Assembly (NCBI RefSeq): GCF_022669155.1
Contig: NZ_JALBVB010000056.1
Location: 378,958 to 422,571, forward strand
Reading direction: 5' to 3'
Source of the DNA: Kineococcus sp. TRM81007
GTDB lineage: Bacteria; Actinomycetota; Actinomycetes; Actinomycetales; Kineococcaceae
Length of the DNA stretch: 43,614 bases
Part shown: piece after piece, positions 31,675 to 39,933 of the stretch
Layout of the letters: each line of letters starts with the position of its first letter
How positions within the stretch are numbered: position 1 is the stretch's first letter
Made by a program: the position numbers and the translations under genes
Notes under the pieces: model-generated
Databases searched by the model: none
What the model was told of the DNA's origin: nothing
The model's input: the letters and a program-made list of their open reading frames with translations, nothing else

Positions 31675-32583
31675 GTGGTCCAGGGGACGCACCAGGCGGT
31701 GAGCAGGCGCTTCGACCGCGTCGTGGCCCTCTACAACCCCCGCAGCACGGGAGACGGTCCCGGGAACGCCCGCGCGCTGCGCGAGCAGCTCGAGGCCCGG
31801 GCGCGCGGCACGACGGTGGAACTGCACGAGACGCAGCACGCCGGGCACGCCGAGGAGCTCGCCGAGCGGGCCGTCACCGAGCACCCCGCCACCCTGGTGG
31901 TCTCCGCCAGCGGCGACGGCGGTTACCACGAGGTCGTCAACGGCGTCGTGCGCGCCCGGCGGCGGTGCCCGGGTGCCGGGGTGTGCGCGGTGCTGGCCTC
32001 CGGCAACGCCAACGACCACGCCCGCGCCGTGCAGGACCGGCCCCTGGTCGACGCGATCGTCGCGGGGGCGACCTCGGAGATGGACCTGCTGGAGGTGCTC
32101 GTCGACGGGCGGGAACCGCGGTACGCGCACTCCTACGTCGGGTTGGGCATCACGCCGGTGGTCGCGGTGGAGTTCAACCAGCACGATCTTGACGCGGTGA
32201 AGGAGAGCGCGCTGGCGGTGCGCAGCGTCTGGCGGTACCGGCCGCTGTCCATCGTCCACGACGGTCACCGGATCGAGCTCGACAGCCTGGTGTTCGCCAA
32301 CATCGACAGGATGGCCAAGTACGCCACCCTGTCCCGGGTCTCCTCCCCGACCGACGGCACCTACGAGTCGCTGCTGATCCGGCACCGGAGCAAGCTGAAG
32401 CTGCTCGCGAGCGTCCTGCGGGTCGTGCGGGGCACGCACGAGGTCGCCTCGAGGGACGAGCCGTACACCTTCACCACGGGGACGCCGATGCCGCTGCAGA
32501 TGGACGGTGAGGTCCACCGGGTCGACGCCGGCGCGACGGTCACGGTCCGCTGCGTCGCCGGGGCGCTGACCGTCGTCCGGTGA
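31675..32583 (+). CDS. Diacylglycerol/sphingosine kinase-like lipid kinase (DAGK catalytic domain)
   Basis: About 302 residues. The DAGK_cat fold shows VALYNPRSTG (phosphate-binding strand), then SASGDGGYHEVVNGV, the divergent form of the GGDGT-xNEVxNG nucleotide motif. The C-terminal half contains the LSIVHDG, LVFANIDRM and PLQMDGE strands of the second domain. It should phosphorylate a lipid hydroxyl with ATP at the membrane face. GTG 31675 has GGAGG eight bases upstream, which I prefer over longer frames. Confidence 0.78.
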   Translation: MVQGTHQAVSRRFDRVVALYNPRSTGDGPGNARALREQLEARARGTTVELHETQHAGHAEELAERAVTEHPATLVVSASGDGGYHEVVNGVVRARRRCPGAGVCAVLASGNANDHARAVQDRPLVDAIVAGATSEMDLLEVLVDGREPRYAHSYVGLGITPVVAVEFNQHDLDAVKESALAVRSVWRYRPLSIVHDGHRIELDSLVFANIDRMAKYATLSRVSSPTDGTYESLLIRHRSKLKLLASVLRVVRGTHEVASRDEPYTFTTGTPMPLQMDGEVHRVDAGATVTVRCVAGALTVVR

Positions 32584-32679
32584 GGCGCCACCGCGCCCGG
32601 CGCGTGCGCCGGCCGTCCCGCCTCCCGCCGGTGCGGTCCCCGGGGCGGGTCGGTCGCACTCGCGCAGGCTGCTCCGCTC

Positions 32680-32958
32680 GTGGAGCTCTTCGATCCGGGG
32701 AACCCGAACCGGAGCGAGGCGGCCCGGCGGCTCTGCGCCGCTCTCGAGGTCTGGTACACAGCGGTCGACTTCGCGGCGGCTGCGCTGTTCGTCGTCGGCA
32801 GCGTCCTGTTCCTGTGGGAGCGGACGACGACCGCGGGCACCTGGTCGTCCATCGCCGGGTCGGTGTGCTTCGCGCTCGAACCCACGCTGCGCCTGGTGCG
32901 CGAGCTGCGGATGGCCGAGGTGGGCGACACGGAGGACCTGGCGCAGCGCGCGCCGTGA
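32680..32958 (+). CDS. YrhK-domain membrane protein
   Basis: 92 residues with two predicted membrane helices (about 28-48 and 56-70). The pattern FVVGSVLFLW...TAGTWSSIAGSVCFALEPTLRLVREL (in parts) fits the YrhK-like domain, whose function is unknown. GTG 32680 lacks a good ribosome site. It follows the lipid kinase and precedes the TIGR02587/TIGR02588 pair on the same strand; a joint envelope or lipid role is inference. Confidence 0.72.
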   Translation: MELFDPGNPNRSEAARRLCAALEVWYTAVDFAAAALFVVGSVLFLWERTTTAGTWSSIAGSVCFALEPTLRLVRELRMAEVGDTEDLAQRAP

Positions 32959-33096
32959 GGAACCCTCGCAGCGGTCCGCGAGGAGTCGCCCGGGCCCCGC
33001 TCCGGCGAGCGGGGGAGCACCGCCGGCACCGCTGACGCGGCGTGCGGGGTGCGGGGTGCGGGCGGCGCAGCAGCGGGAACGGAGGGAGACGGTGGC

Positions 33097-33912
33097 GTGA
33101 CGCAGGTGGAGAGCCCGGCGCAGGTGCTGCGGGGGCTGGGGCGGGCGTTCGCGGGAGCGGTGCTGTTCGCCCTGCCCATCTTCATGACGATGGAGGTGTG
33201 GTTCCTGAGCGCGACGATCCCGCGCTGGCGGCTGGGGCTGCTGGTGGTCCTCACCGTCGTGCTGGCGATCGGCATGGCGCGCTACGTCGGCTTCATGGGC
33301 GGGCAGCGCACCGGCGTGAAGGACGCCGTCGTCGATGCCGGGGTGGCGTTGCTGGCAGGGGTGGGGGCGGCCACCCTGGTGCTGGCCGTGCTGGCGGTCG
33401 TGCTGCCGTGGGAGGGCTGGCGGTTCTGGGTCTCCGTCGTCGCCCTGGAGGCGTTGCCGGCGACGCTGGGGGCGTGCTTCGCGCGTTCCCAGCTCGGGAG
33501 CTCCAGCCAGCCCGGTGAGCAGGAGACGGCGTACCGACGTGAGGTGTTCCTGATGTGCGCGGGGGCCACGGTGCTCTGCGCGAACATCGCCCCCACGGAG
33601 GAGGTCGTCCTCATCGCCGCCAGGATGACCCCGCTGCACGGCGTCGCCCTGGTGGTCCTGGAGCTGGCCCTCATGCACGCGTTCGTCCACGGCGTCGGGT
33701 TCAAGGGTGGATCGCCCAGCCGCCCGGGTTTCATCTCGGTGTTCTTCCGCTTCACCGTCATCGGTTACGTCGTCGCCACCGCCGTCAGCGCCTACCTGTT
33801 GTGGACCCTGGGCCGCTACGACGGCACGGGGCTGCTCCCAGCGCTGATGCAGGTGGTCGTCCTGGCCCTCCCAGCCAGCCTGGGTGCGGCCGCAGCCCGG
33901 TTGATCGTGTGA
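33097..33912 (+). CDS. TIGR02587 family integral membrane protein
   Basis: 271 residues with seven or so hydrophobic helices from residue 20 to the end. Features recalled for TIGR02587 are GRAFAGAVLFALPIFMTMEVW, the central NIAPTEEVVLIA, and the HAFVHGVGFKGG stretch. Function unknown. GTG 33097 has GGAGA-type sequence upstream. The adjacent TIGR02588 gene almost always accompanies it, suggesting a two-component membrane assembly. Confidence 0.85.
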   Translation: MTQVESPAQVLRGLGRAFAGAVLFALPIFMTMEVWFLSATIPRWRLGLLVVLTVVLAIGMARYVGFMGGQRTGVKDAVVDAGVALLAGVGAATLVLAVLAVVLPWEGWRFWVSVVALEALPATLGACFARSQLGSSSQPGEQETAYRREVFLMCAGATVLCANIAPTEEVVLIAARMTPLHGVALVVLELALMHAFVHGVGFKGGSPSRPGFISVFFRFTVIGYVVATAVSAYLLWTLGRYDGTGLLPALMQVVVLALPASLGAAAARLIV

Positions 33913-33922
33913 GGAGAACGCC

Positions 33923-34330
33923 GTGAGTCCGGATCACGACGACGGCGGCGGCGGCCGGTCCGCCGGTCAGCGGCTGGAGTGGGCGCTGGGGGCCGCGGGG
34001 GCCGCCCTGGTGCTCACCCTCCTGGGCTTCCTCGGGTACCAGGGGACCGCCCGCGACCACGGTCCCCGGCTGCAGGTCCGTGTCGTGGACGTCCAGCGGA
34101 CACCGGCCGGCTTCGCCACCACCGTCGACGTGCTCAACGAGGGCGGTGGCACCGCGCGCAGCGTCCAGCTCTCCGGCGAGGTGACGAGCGGCGGCACGAC
34201 CCTGTCGCAGGCGAACGCCACCGTCCCCTACGTGCCACCGCAGAGCCACCGCCGCGCCGTGCTGGTCTTCGGCACCGACCCCTCCCGGGGAGAGGTGCGG
34301 GTCCGGGCGGTCGGCTACACGGTCCCGTGA
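33923..34330 (+). CDS. TIGR02588 family single-span protein
   Basis: 135 residues: a short cytoplasmic N terminus, one membrane helix (about 19-40), and an extracytoplasmic beta-rich domain (LQVRVVDVQRTPAGFATTVDVLNEG, in parts). GTG 33923 has GAGGAGA about six bases upstream, ten bases after the TIGR02587 stop. Function unknown. Confidence 0.85.
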   Translation: MSPDHDDGGGGRSAGQRLEWALGAAGAALVLTLLGFLGYQGTARDHGPRLQVRVVDVQRTPAGFATTVDVLNEGGGTARSVQLSGEVTSGGTTLSQANATVPYVPPQSHRRAVLVFGTDPSRGEVRVRAVGYTVP

Positions 34331-34372
34331 GCCGGCGCGGTGGGGGCCACCACCCACGCACCCCGGCGTCCG

Positions 34373-34777
34373 TCAGGCGGCCGCGGGCGCCGGCACGCCG
34401 AGGGGTGCGTGCGGGGCGGCCGGTGGCTCCGGCGAGCCGGTCCGCTCGACGGGGGGAGGAGGTCCGCCGATCGCTGCCCGGCACTCGGCGGCGACGTCCC
34501 GGTCCCCGCCGAGGACGCCGTGCAGGTCGAGGACGGTGAACACCCGCTGCGCCTGGTCCGACAGCGCCGCCACCCGCAACCGCCCGCCGCGCCGGTCGGC
34601 GTCGCGCTGCGACCGCACCAGGGCACCGATCGCGTGGCAGTCCACGAAGGTGACGCCGGACAGGTCGACGACGACGCTGCGGGACCGGGCCAGGGCGGCG
34701 GCGACCCCGGCGGTCAGGGGCTCGACGGCCGCGGCGTCCAGCTCACCGCTGACGCTGACGACGCTGACGACCCCCAC
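34373..34777 (-). CDS. STAS-domain protein (anti-sigma factor antagonist-like)
   Basis: 134 residues. The STAS core is residues 1-105, with VVVDLSGVTFVDCHAIGALV carrying the switch region. The usual phospho-acceptor Ser/Thr after the Asp is Cys (about C47), so regulation by an RsbW-type kinase at that position is unlikely. A Pro-rich C-terminal tail follows. The GTG at 34777 lacks a clear ribosome site. No anti-sigma kinase or phosphatase gene lies beside it. It is convergent with TIGR02588 and divergent from the decarboxylase-family operon. Confidence 0.83.
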   Translation of the reverse strand: MGVVSVVSVSGELDAAAVEPLTAGVAAALARSRSVVVDLSGVTFVDCHAIGALVRSQRDADRRGGRLRVAALSDQAQRVFTVLDLHGVLGGDRDVAAECRAAIGGPPPPVERTGSPEPPAAPHAPLGVPAPAAA

Positions 34778-34883
34778 CCAACGGCGACGGACGGAGAGGA
34801 CGGGGAGAGGGTGCAGGGGGTTCCGATCGGTCGCGGGCGGTCTCGGCCCGCTGATGGACCCGCCGGCACGTAGAACGACCCCT

Positions 34884-34902
34884 GCGGGAGCGGAATTCCC
34901 GC
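34884..34902. other. Hairpin 1 of the decarboxylase leader
   Basis: Six-base arms (GCGGGA, 34884-34889, and TCCCGC, 34897-34902) with a seven-base loop, followed by a run of C. Confidence 0.4.
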
Positions 34903-34921
34903 CCCCCCGACCGTCCTCGTC

Positions 34922-34966
34922 CGGTACCCGGCGGCGGGCGCATGGTCCGACCGCCGCCGGGTACCG
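34922..34966. other. 16-bp perfect inverted repeat upstream of the decarboxylase gene
   Basis: Arms 34922-34937 and 34951-34966 are perfectly complementary, with a 13-base loop. It lies 55 bases before the start codon. It could be an RNA hairpin in the leader, a cruciform or an operator. Confidence 0.6.
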
Positions 34967-34970
34967 CCCC

Positions 34971-34999
34971 GGGTGCGGGCGCGGACGCGCCCGGCACCC
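34971..34999. other. Hairpin 3 of the decarboxylase leader
   Basis: Thirteen-base stem with one bulge around a two-base gap, starting four bases after the preceding hairpin and ending 22 bases before the start codon. Confidence 0.5.
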
Positions 35000-35021
35000 G
35001 ACGACAGGGAGGGAACACGCG

Positions 35022-36323
35022 GTGGACCACTCGCGCGCCCCGGTGCTGGAGGCGCTGGCCGCCTTCCAGGAGCGCAGGGACGTCGTCTACGGCCCGCCCG
35101 GCCACAAGCAGGGCCGCGGCGCGGACCCGCGCCTGGTCGAGCTCACCGGTGAGGGCGTCTTCGCCTCCGACGCGCTGAGCCTCAACGGCCGGGACGACCG
35201 GCGCGAGTCGCAGGGAGTGGTCTCGCAGGCCGAGGACCTCATGGCCGACGCGGTGGGCACGAGGAAGGCGTTCTTCTCCACCTGCGGCAGTTCGCTGTCC
35301 GTCAAGGCCGCGGTGATCTCCGTCGCCGGGCCGGGGGAGAAGCTGCTGATCTCCCCGACCGACTGGGGCACCTGCGCCGACATCGCCGGCACCGCCGAGG
35401 TGTGCCACGCGTTCGGCGTCCCGCTCATCGTCGACGAGGCGTGGGGCGCGCACCTGCCGTTCCACCCCGACCTCCCCTCCTGGGGCACGGACGCCGGAGC
35501 CGACGTCGTCGTCACCAGCGTCCACAAGACGGGCGGCGCCATCGAGCAGAGCTCCGTGTTCCACCTGCAGGGCGACCTGGTGAACCCCGACGTCCTGAAG
35601 GAGCGCGAGGACCTGCTGGGCACCACCAGCTCCTCCGCGCTGGTCCACCTCACCCTGGACGGCTGGCGCCGGCAGGTGGTGGAGCAGGGCCGCGAACTCC
35701 TGGGGAGCGCCCTCGAGCGTGCCGCGCGGGTGCGTTCCGCCGTCGACGGCATCGACGGGCTGGACCTCGTGGGCCGCGAGGTCGTGCGCCCGCAGGGCGC
35801 GTTCGACCTCGACCCGCTCGCCCTGACGATCGACGTGCGCCCGCTGGGCATCAGCGGCTACCAGGCCGGCGACTGGCTGCGCGCGAACTGCCACGTCGAC
35901 GCCGGTTCCGCCGACGCCTGCCGCATCGGGGTGCGCCTCACCCACGCCGACGACGACGAGACCGAGCGGCGGCTCGTGGAGTCGCTGCGGCGCCTGACCG
36001 CCGAGAGCGGCGAGATCGAGCGCCAGCCGGAGACCGGGCTGCCGCAGCCGGGTGCGCTGGAACCGCGCACCGCGATGACCCCCCGGGACGCGTTCTTCGC
36101 CCGCGCCGAGCGGGTACCCATCCAGGGCGCCGTCGGCCGGGTCGTCGCCGAACTCTTCTCGCCCTACCCGCCCGGCGTGCCCGTGCTCGCGCCCGGCGAG
36201 GTCGTCGACCAGCAGGTGGTGGACTACCTCACCACCGGTGCCGCCGCCGGGATGCTCGTGCCCGACGCGGCCGACCCCGTCGATGAAGGCGCTGCGCGTG
36301 GTCGCCGGGTGAGCGCGCGGTGA
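35022..36323 (+). CDS. Orn/Lys/Arg decarboxylase-family PLP enzyme with an internal deletion
   Basis: 433 residues versus about 490 for the family. The fold-I elements are clear: VYGPPGHKQGRG, FFSTCGSSLSVKAAVISVAGPGEKLL, TDWGTCAD, the PLP-nitrogen Asp in IVDEAWGAHLPFH (about D138), and the PLP lysine in TSVHKTGG (about K169). Between GPGEKLL and ISPTDWG the normal 55-60 residues, including the RNxHKS motif whose His stacks on PLP, are absent; the frame is kept at about 35343-35351. Activity as a decarboxylase is therefore doubtful. GTG 35022 has AGGGAGGG upstream. Its stop overlaps the DUF1622 start (GTGA). Confidence 0.82.
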   Translation: MDHSRAPVLEALAAFQERRDVVYGPPGHKQGRGADPRLVELTGEGVFASDALSLNGRDDRRESQGVVSQAEDLMADAVGTRKAFFSTCGSSLSVKAAVISVAGPGEKLLISPTDWGTCADIAGTAEVCHAFGVPLIVDEAWGAHLPFHPDLPSWGTDAGADVVVTSVHKTGGAIEQSSVFHLQGDLVNPDVLKEREDLLGTTSSSALVHLTLDGWRRQVVEQGRELLGSALERAARVRSAVDGIDGLDLVGREVVRPQGAFDLDPLALTIDVRPLGISGYQAGDWLRANCHVDAGSADACRIGVRLTHADDDETERRLVESLRRLTAESGEIERQPETGLPQPGALEPRTAMTPRDAFFARAERVPIQGAVGRVVAELFSPYPPGVPVLAPGEVVDQQVVDYLTTGAAAGMLVPDAADPVDEGAARGRRVSAR

Positions 36324-36739
36324 ACGCCGAGGAGGCCGAGGAGCTGCTGCGGGAGGCCGTCGGGTTCCTCGTCACGCTCGTCGAGGCGTGCGGGGCGATC
36401 GTCATCGCCGTCGGCGCCGTGTGGGCGTTCATCCGCTTCGTCGCCGTGGCGGTGCGCGGCGGCGGCGCGCGGCGGTTCGTGCCAGTGCGCCTGACCCTGG
36501 GCCGGTTCCTCGCGCTGGGCCTGGAGTTCCAGCTCGCCAGCGACGTGCTGCGCACCGCCGTGGCGCCCAGCTTCGAGGAGCTCGGCAAACTGGCGGTGGT
36601 GGCGGCCATCAGGACGGCCCTGAACTACTTCCTGTCCAAGGAGATCGCCGAGGAGCGGCGGCAGGTCGCCGAGGACCGGGAGCACGCCGGGCACGACGAC
36701 CCGCCCGCGGGGCGGACGGCGCCGGAGCACGGGCGGTGA
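36320..36739 (+). CDS. DUF1622 membrane protein
   Basis: 139 residues with one or two membrane helices near residues 20-45 and a conserved LGRFLALGLEFQLASDVLRTAVAPSFEELGKLAVVAAIRTALNYFL core (read in parts), the DUF1622 signature. A charged tail follows. Function unknown. Its GTG overlaps the decarboxylase-family stop and its own stop overlaps the next GTG, so three genes are coupled. Confidence 0.87.
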   Translation: MNAEEAEELLREAVGFLVTLVEACGAIVIAVGAVWAFIRFVAVAVRGGGARRFVPVRLTLGRFLALGLEFQLASDVLRTAVAPSFEELGKLAVVAAIRTALNYFLSKEIAEERRQVAEDREHAGHDDPPAGRTAPEHGR

Positions 36740-37041
36740 GCTGGCCGCCGGGGGAACTCCCGGTGCTGCTGTCCCTGGGGCTGGCCGGGGCCGCGCTGGT
36801 GGCGGCGGCCGCGGTGCTGCTGCGCACCCGCCGCCCCGCGCTCGCCCTCGGCGTCGGGCTGGACCTGCTGCTGGCGGCCGGCCTGCTGCGCCTGAGCGCC
36901 GACCAGACGTGGCGGCAGCTGGCCACCGCGGCCGCCGTGGTGGCCCTGCGCCACCTGATCAGCCGGGGCCTGCGGACCGGTGGCGACGCCTGGCGCGGAC
37001 CCCGGCCGGCGCAGGCCGGGGCCCGCGACGCCGGCCGCTGA
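36736..37041 (+). CDS. Small membrane protein coupled to DUF1622
   Basis: 101 residues with two or three predicted helices (about 9-29, 34-52 and perhaps 58-75). No family recognised; it shows a loose resemblance to the DUF1622 core in the ATAAAVVALRHLISRGL segment, so it may be a partner or diverged copy. The GTG overlaps the DUF1622 stop (GTGA). Confidence 0.7.
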   Translation: MSWPPGELPVLLSLGLAGAALVAAAAVLLRTRRPALALGVGLDLLLAAGLLRLSADQTWRQLATAAAVVALRHLISRGLRTGGDAWRGPRPAQAGARDAGR

Positions 37042-37093
37042 CGGCGCGGGCACCGGCAGCGGTCGGTACGGTGCGGACGACGGGGGAGGACAC

Positions 37094-38188
37094 GTGGACG
37101 CCGCTGGGCTGGACGCGCTCATCACCGAGCTGAGCGGGGTGGGCGACCCGCTCGCCGACGCGCTCGTCGACGAGCTCACCGCCCACCCGCAGCAGCGCCA
37201 CCTGCTGGAGCGGGGGTTGCGCGAGGGGCGCGAGGCGCTGGGGGAGCTGCCCGGCGCGCCGGCCCTCGCCGCGTTCCTCGCGGAGCTGGAGGCCCTCACC
37301 GACACCGCGCCCGACCACCTGCTCGAGCGCGCGTCCCTGCCGCACTTCACGATCAGCCCCGCCGAGCACGTCCTCGACCTCGGGGCCGCGGCGTTGATCC
37401 ACTCCTACGCCCCGCCGCGGACCGCCGCCGTCCTCGTCGGCACCGGTGAGCTCACCGGACGCGCCCTGGAACGGGTCACCGACACCGGGCGGTGGAACGC
37501 CGCCGCCCTGGTGCCCGGCTGGCTGCGCCGCGGGGAGCCCGGCTACGTCGCCACCGCGCAGGTGCGGCTCGTCCACGCCCGGGTGCGCCGCTCGGTGCGC
37601 CGCACCGCCGGCGGCGCCGGTCCCGTGCCGCTGCACCAGGTGGACCTGGCGCGGACCTGGCTGGACTTCACCCTCGTGACGATGCGCGCCGACGCCGCCC
37701 TCGGCCTGGACCTCACCGGCGCCGAGGAGGACTCGCTGTACGCGTACTGGCGGCACCTCGGGCTGCTGCTCGGCATCGACCGGCGGCTGCTGGCCGGGGC
37801 CGTCGACCGCGCAGGTGCGGAACTGCTCGCCGAGCGCATCGCCGCCGTCACCGGGCCGCCGAGCGAGGACTCCCGGCGCCTGACCCGCGCCGGGCTGGAC
37901 GCGCTGGCCGGGGCGCTCGCCGACCTCACCCCCGTCCCGGGGCGCCTCGCCGGACCGATGGTGCGCGCCGCCTGCCGCGCGATGCTGGGGGACGACCTGG
38001 CGGACCAGCTCGGCGTGCCCCGCTCGGCCACCGCCGCAGCGGCCCTGCGCCCCCTGGTCGCCCTGACCCGCGTGCGGCGGCGGCTGCTGCGGCGGGACGC
38101 GGTCGCCTGGGACCGGGTCGTGCGGGCCAACGTCGAGGCCACGCGCGCCTTCGCGCTGGACGGCGGACCGGCAGGGTTCGCCCGCTGA
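37094..38188 (+). CDS. MpaB/Lcp-type oxygenase family protein (DUF2236)
   Basis: 364 residues. The all-alpha ER-bound oxygenase/latex-clearing-protein fold is suggested by the central stretch VDLARTWLDFTLVTMRADAALGLDLTGAEEDSLYAYWRHLGLLLGI (read in parts), the family's diagnostic block with the heme-near residues, preceded by HSYAPPRTAAVLVGTGELTGRALERVTDT. Members bind heme b and are oxygenases or of unknown role. GTG 37094 has GGGGGAGGA a few bases upstream. It sits 52 bases after the DUF1622-linked gene, so it could share that transcript, and ends at a strong terminator. Confidence 0.78.
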   Translation: MDAAGLDALITELSGVGDPLADALVDELTAHPQQRHLLERGLREGREALGELPGAPALAAFLAELEALTDTAPDHLLERASLPHFTISPAEHVLDLGAAALIHSYAPPRTAAVLVGTGELTGRALERVTDTGRWNAAALVPGWLRRGEPGYVATAQVRLVHARVRRSVRRTAGGAGPVPLHQVDLARTWLDFTLVTMRADAALGLDLTGAEEDSLYAYWRHLGLLLGIDRRLLAGAVDRAGAELLAERIAAVTGPPSEDSRRLTRAGLDALAGALADLTPVPGRLAGPMVRAACRAMLGDDLADQLGVPRSATAAAALRPLVALTRVRRRLLRRDAVAWDRVVRANVEATRAFALDGGPAGFAR

Positions 38189-38220
38189 GGCGGCCGGGGA
38201 CGGGCACGTCCCCGGCCGCC
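38189..38220. terminator. Bidirectional terminator between MpaB-like gene and GH13 gene
   Basis: Perfect 14-bp arms (38189-38202, 38207-38220) with a four-base loop, immediately after the stop codon of the MpaB-like gene and 18 bases before the convergent GH13 stop. Confidence 0.8.
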
Positions 38221-38238
38221 CCGCCGGGCGGCGTCGCG

Positions 38239-39900
38239 TCAGCCCAGTGCGAACCAGGCGGCGGTGTCGGTGGGCACCGACCCGTCCGCGAGCTCACCGC
38301 TGACCAGCAGCGGGTGCGCACCCGGCGGCACCGCGACCGGCTCCGCCGACAGGTTCAGCACCACCAGCACGCCGCGGGTGCGGAACGCCAGAACGTCTCC
38401 GCCGGTCAGCTCCGCCTCCCACTCCAGCTCACCGCGGCCCAGCGCACGCTCGCGCCGCACCGCCAGCGCGCTGCGGTACAGCTCCAGGGTGGAACCGGCC
38501 ACCCCCGTCTGCGCCGCCACCGACAGCTCCGCCCACTCCGGCGGCTGCGGCAGCCACGACGCGGTTCCCGGCCCGAACCCGTACGACGGCGCGTCGCCCT
38601 CCCACGGGATCGGCACGCGGCAACCGTCGCGGCCGCGGTCCTCACCGCCCGTGCGCGCGAACGCCGGGTCCTGGCGGACCTCCGCCGGCAGGGTCGTCAC
38701 CTCCGGCAGCCCCAGCTCCTCGCCCTGATACACGTACGCCCCGCCCGGCAGCGCCAGCATGAACAGCGTCGCCGCGCGCGCCCGGCGCAGCCCCAGCTCC
38801 GCGTCCGGCTGCGGGTCGTCCGGGCCCACGCCCGAGGTCGGCTCGCCACCGGCCGGGTACCCCAGCCGGCTCGCGTGACGCACCACGTCGTGGTTCGAGA
38901 GCACCCAGGTGGCCGGCGCACCGACGACCTCGTGCGCCTGGAGCGTGGCGTCGATGACCCGCTTGAGCTCACCGGACCGCCACGGTGCGCGCAGGTAGTC
39001 GAAGTTGAACGCCTGGTGCATCTCGTCGCCGCGCACGTAGCGCGCCAGCCGCTCCGGCGGCGTCACCCACGCCTCGGCCACGAGGATGCGCTCGCCGTCG
39101 TAGGAGTCCAGCACCCGCCGCCACTCGCGGTAGATCTCGTGCACGCCCTCCTGGTCCCACATCGGCGGCCGCTCGCCGGAGGCCGCGGAGCCGTTGAGCA
39201 GCTCCTGGTCGTGGTCCCACTCGGGCAGGCCCTCGGCCTTGATGAGCCCGTGCGCCACGTCCACGCGGAAACCGTCGACGCCGCGGTCCAGCCAGAACCG
39301 CAGCACGTCCTCGAACTCGGTGTGGACCTCCGGGTTCGACCAGTCCAGGTCCGGCTGGCTGGAGTCGAACAGGTGCAGGTACCACTGCCCCGGGGCACCG
39401 TCCGGTTCCGTCGCGCGCGTCCACGCCGAGCCGCCGAACACCGAGCGCCACGAGTTCGGCGGCAGCTCGCCCGACGCCCCGCGCCCGTCCCGGAAGACGT
39501 ACCGGGCGCGCGCGGGGGACCCCGGTGGGGAGGCGAGGGCCTCGCGGAACCAGGCGTGGTCCGCGGAGGTGTGGTTCGGCACCAGGTCCATGACCACGCG
39601 CAGGCCCAGCTCGTGGGCGCGCGCCGACAGCGCCTCGAAGTCCGCCAGGGTGCCGAAGACGGGCTCGATGCCGCGGTAGTCGGCGACGTCGTACCCGGCG
39701 TCCTTCTGCGGTGAGGGGTACACCGGGGACAGCCAGACGGCGTCGACCCCGAGGTCGGCCAGGTGCGGCAGGCGGGACGTGATGCCCGGCAGGTCGCCGA
39801 GGCCGTCGCCGTCGCCGTCGGCGAACGAGCGCGGGTAGACCTGGTAGATGACGGCGTCGCGCCACCACGGCGCGGCGGGGGTGGTGTCGGTATCGCTCAC
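38239..39900 (-). CDS. GH13 alpha-glucosidase / oligo-1,6-glucosidase
   Basis: A TIM-barrel glycoside hydrolase of 553 residues. Conserved regions: DLVPNH (region I), GFRVDVAHG with the nucleophile about D214 (region II), ILVAEAW with the acid/base about E276 (region III), and LSNHDVV with the stabilising Asp about D338 (region IV). QPDLDW and GYDVADY are alpha-glucosidase hallmarks. It releases glucose from maltose- or isomaltose-type oligosaccharides in the cytoplasm; no signal peptide is seen. GTG 39900 is seven bases after CATGAT. Two ATGs just upstream are alternatives. Confidence 0.93.
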   Translation of the reverse strand: MSDTDTTPAAPWWRDAVIYQVYPRSFADGDGDGLGDLPGITSRLPHLADLGVDAVWLSPVYPSPQKDAGYDVADYRGIEPVFGTLADFEALSARAHELGLRVVMDLVPNHTSADHAWFREALASPPGSPARARYVFRDGRGASGELPPNSWRSVFGGSAWTRATEPDGAPGQWYLHLFDSSQPDLDWSNPEVHTEFEDVLRFWLDRGVDGFRVDVAHGLIKAEGLPEWDHDQELLNGSAASGERPPMWDQEGVHEIYREWRRVLDSYDGERILVAEAWVTPPERLARYVRGDEMHQAFNFDYLRAPWRSGELKRVIDATLQAHEVVGAPATWVLSNHDVVRHASRLGYPAGGEPTSGVGPDDPQPDAELGLRRARAATLFMLALPGGAYVYQGEELGLPEVTTLPAEVRQDPAFARTGGEDRGRDGCRVPIPWEGDAPSYGFGPGTASWLPQPPEWAELSVAAQTGVAGSTLELYRSALAVRRERALGRGELEWEAELTGGDVLAFRTRGVLVVLNLSAEPVAVPPGAHPLLVSGELADGSVPTDTAAWFALG

Positions 39901-39933
39901 CGTCCCCATCATGCCGACGCGCGCGGGGAGGTG

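Noticed and set aside
30625-33690. Minus-strand open frame of about 1000 codons
   Set aside because: Antisense to the MDR, lipid kinase and TIGR02587 genes, which carry clear motifs; composition is that of a shadow.
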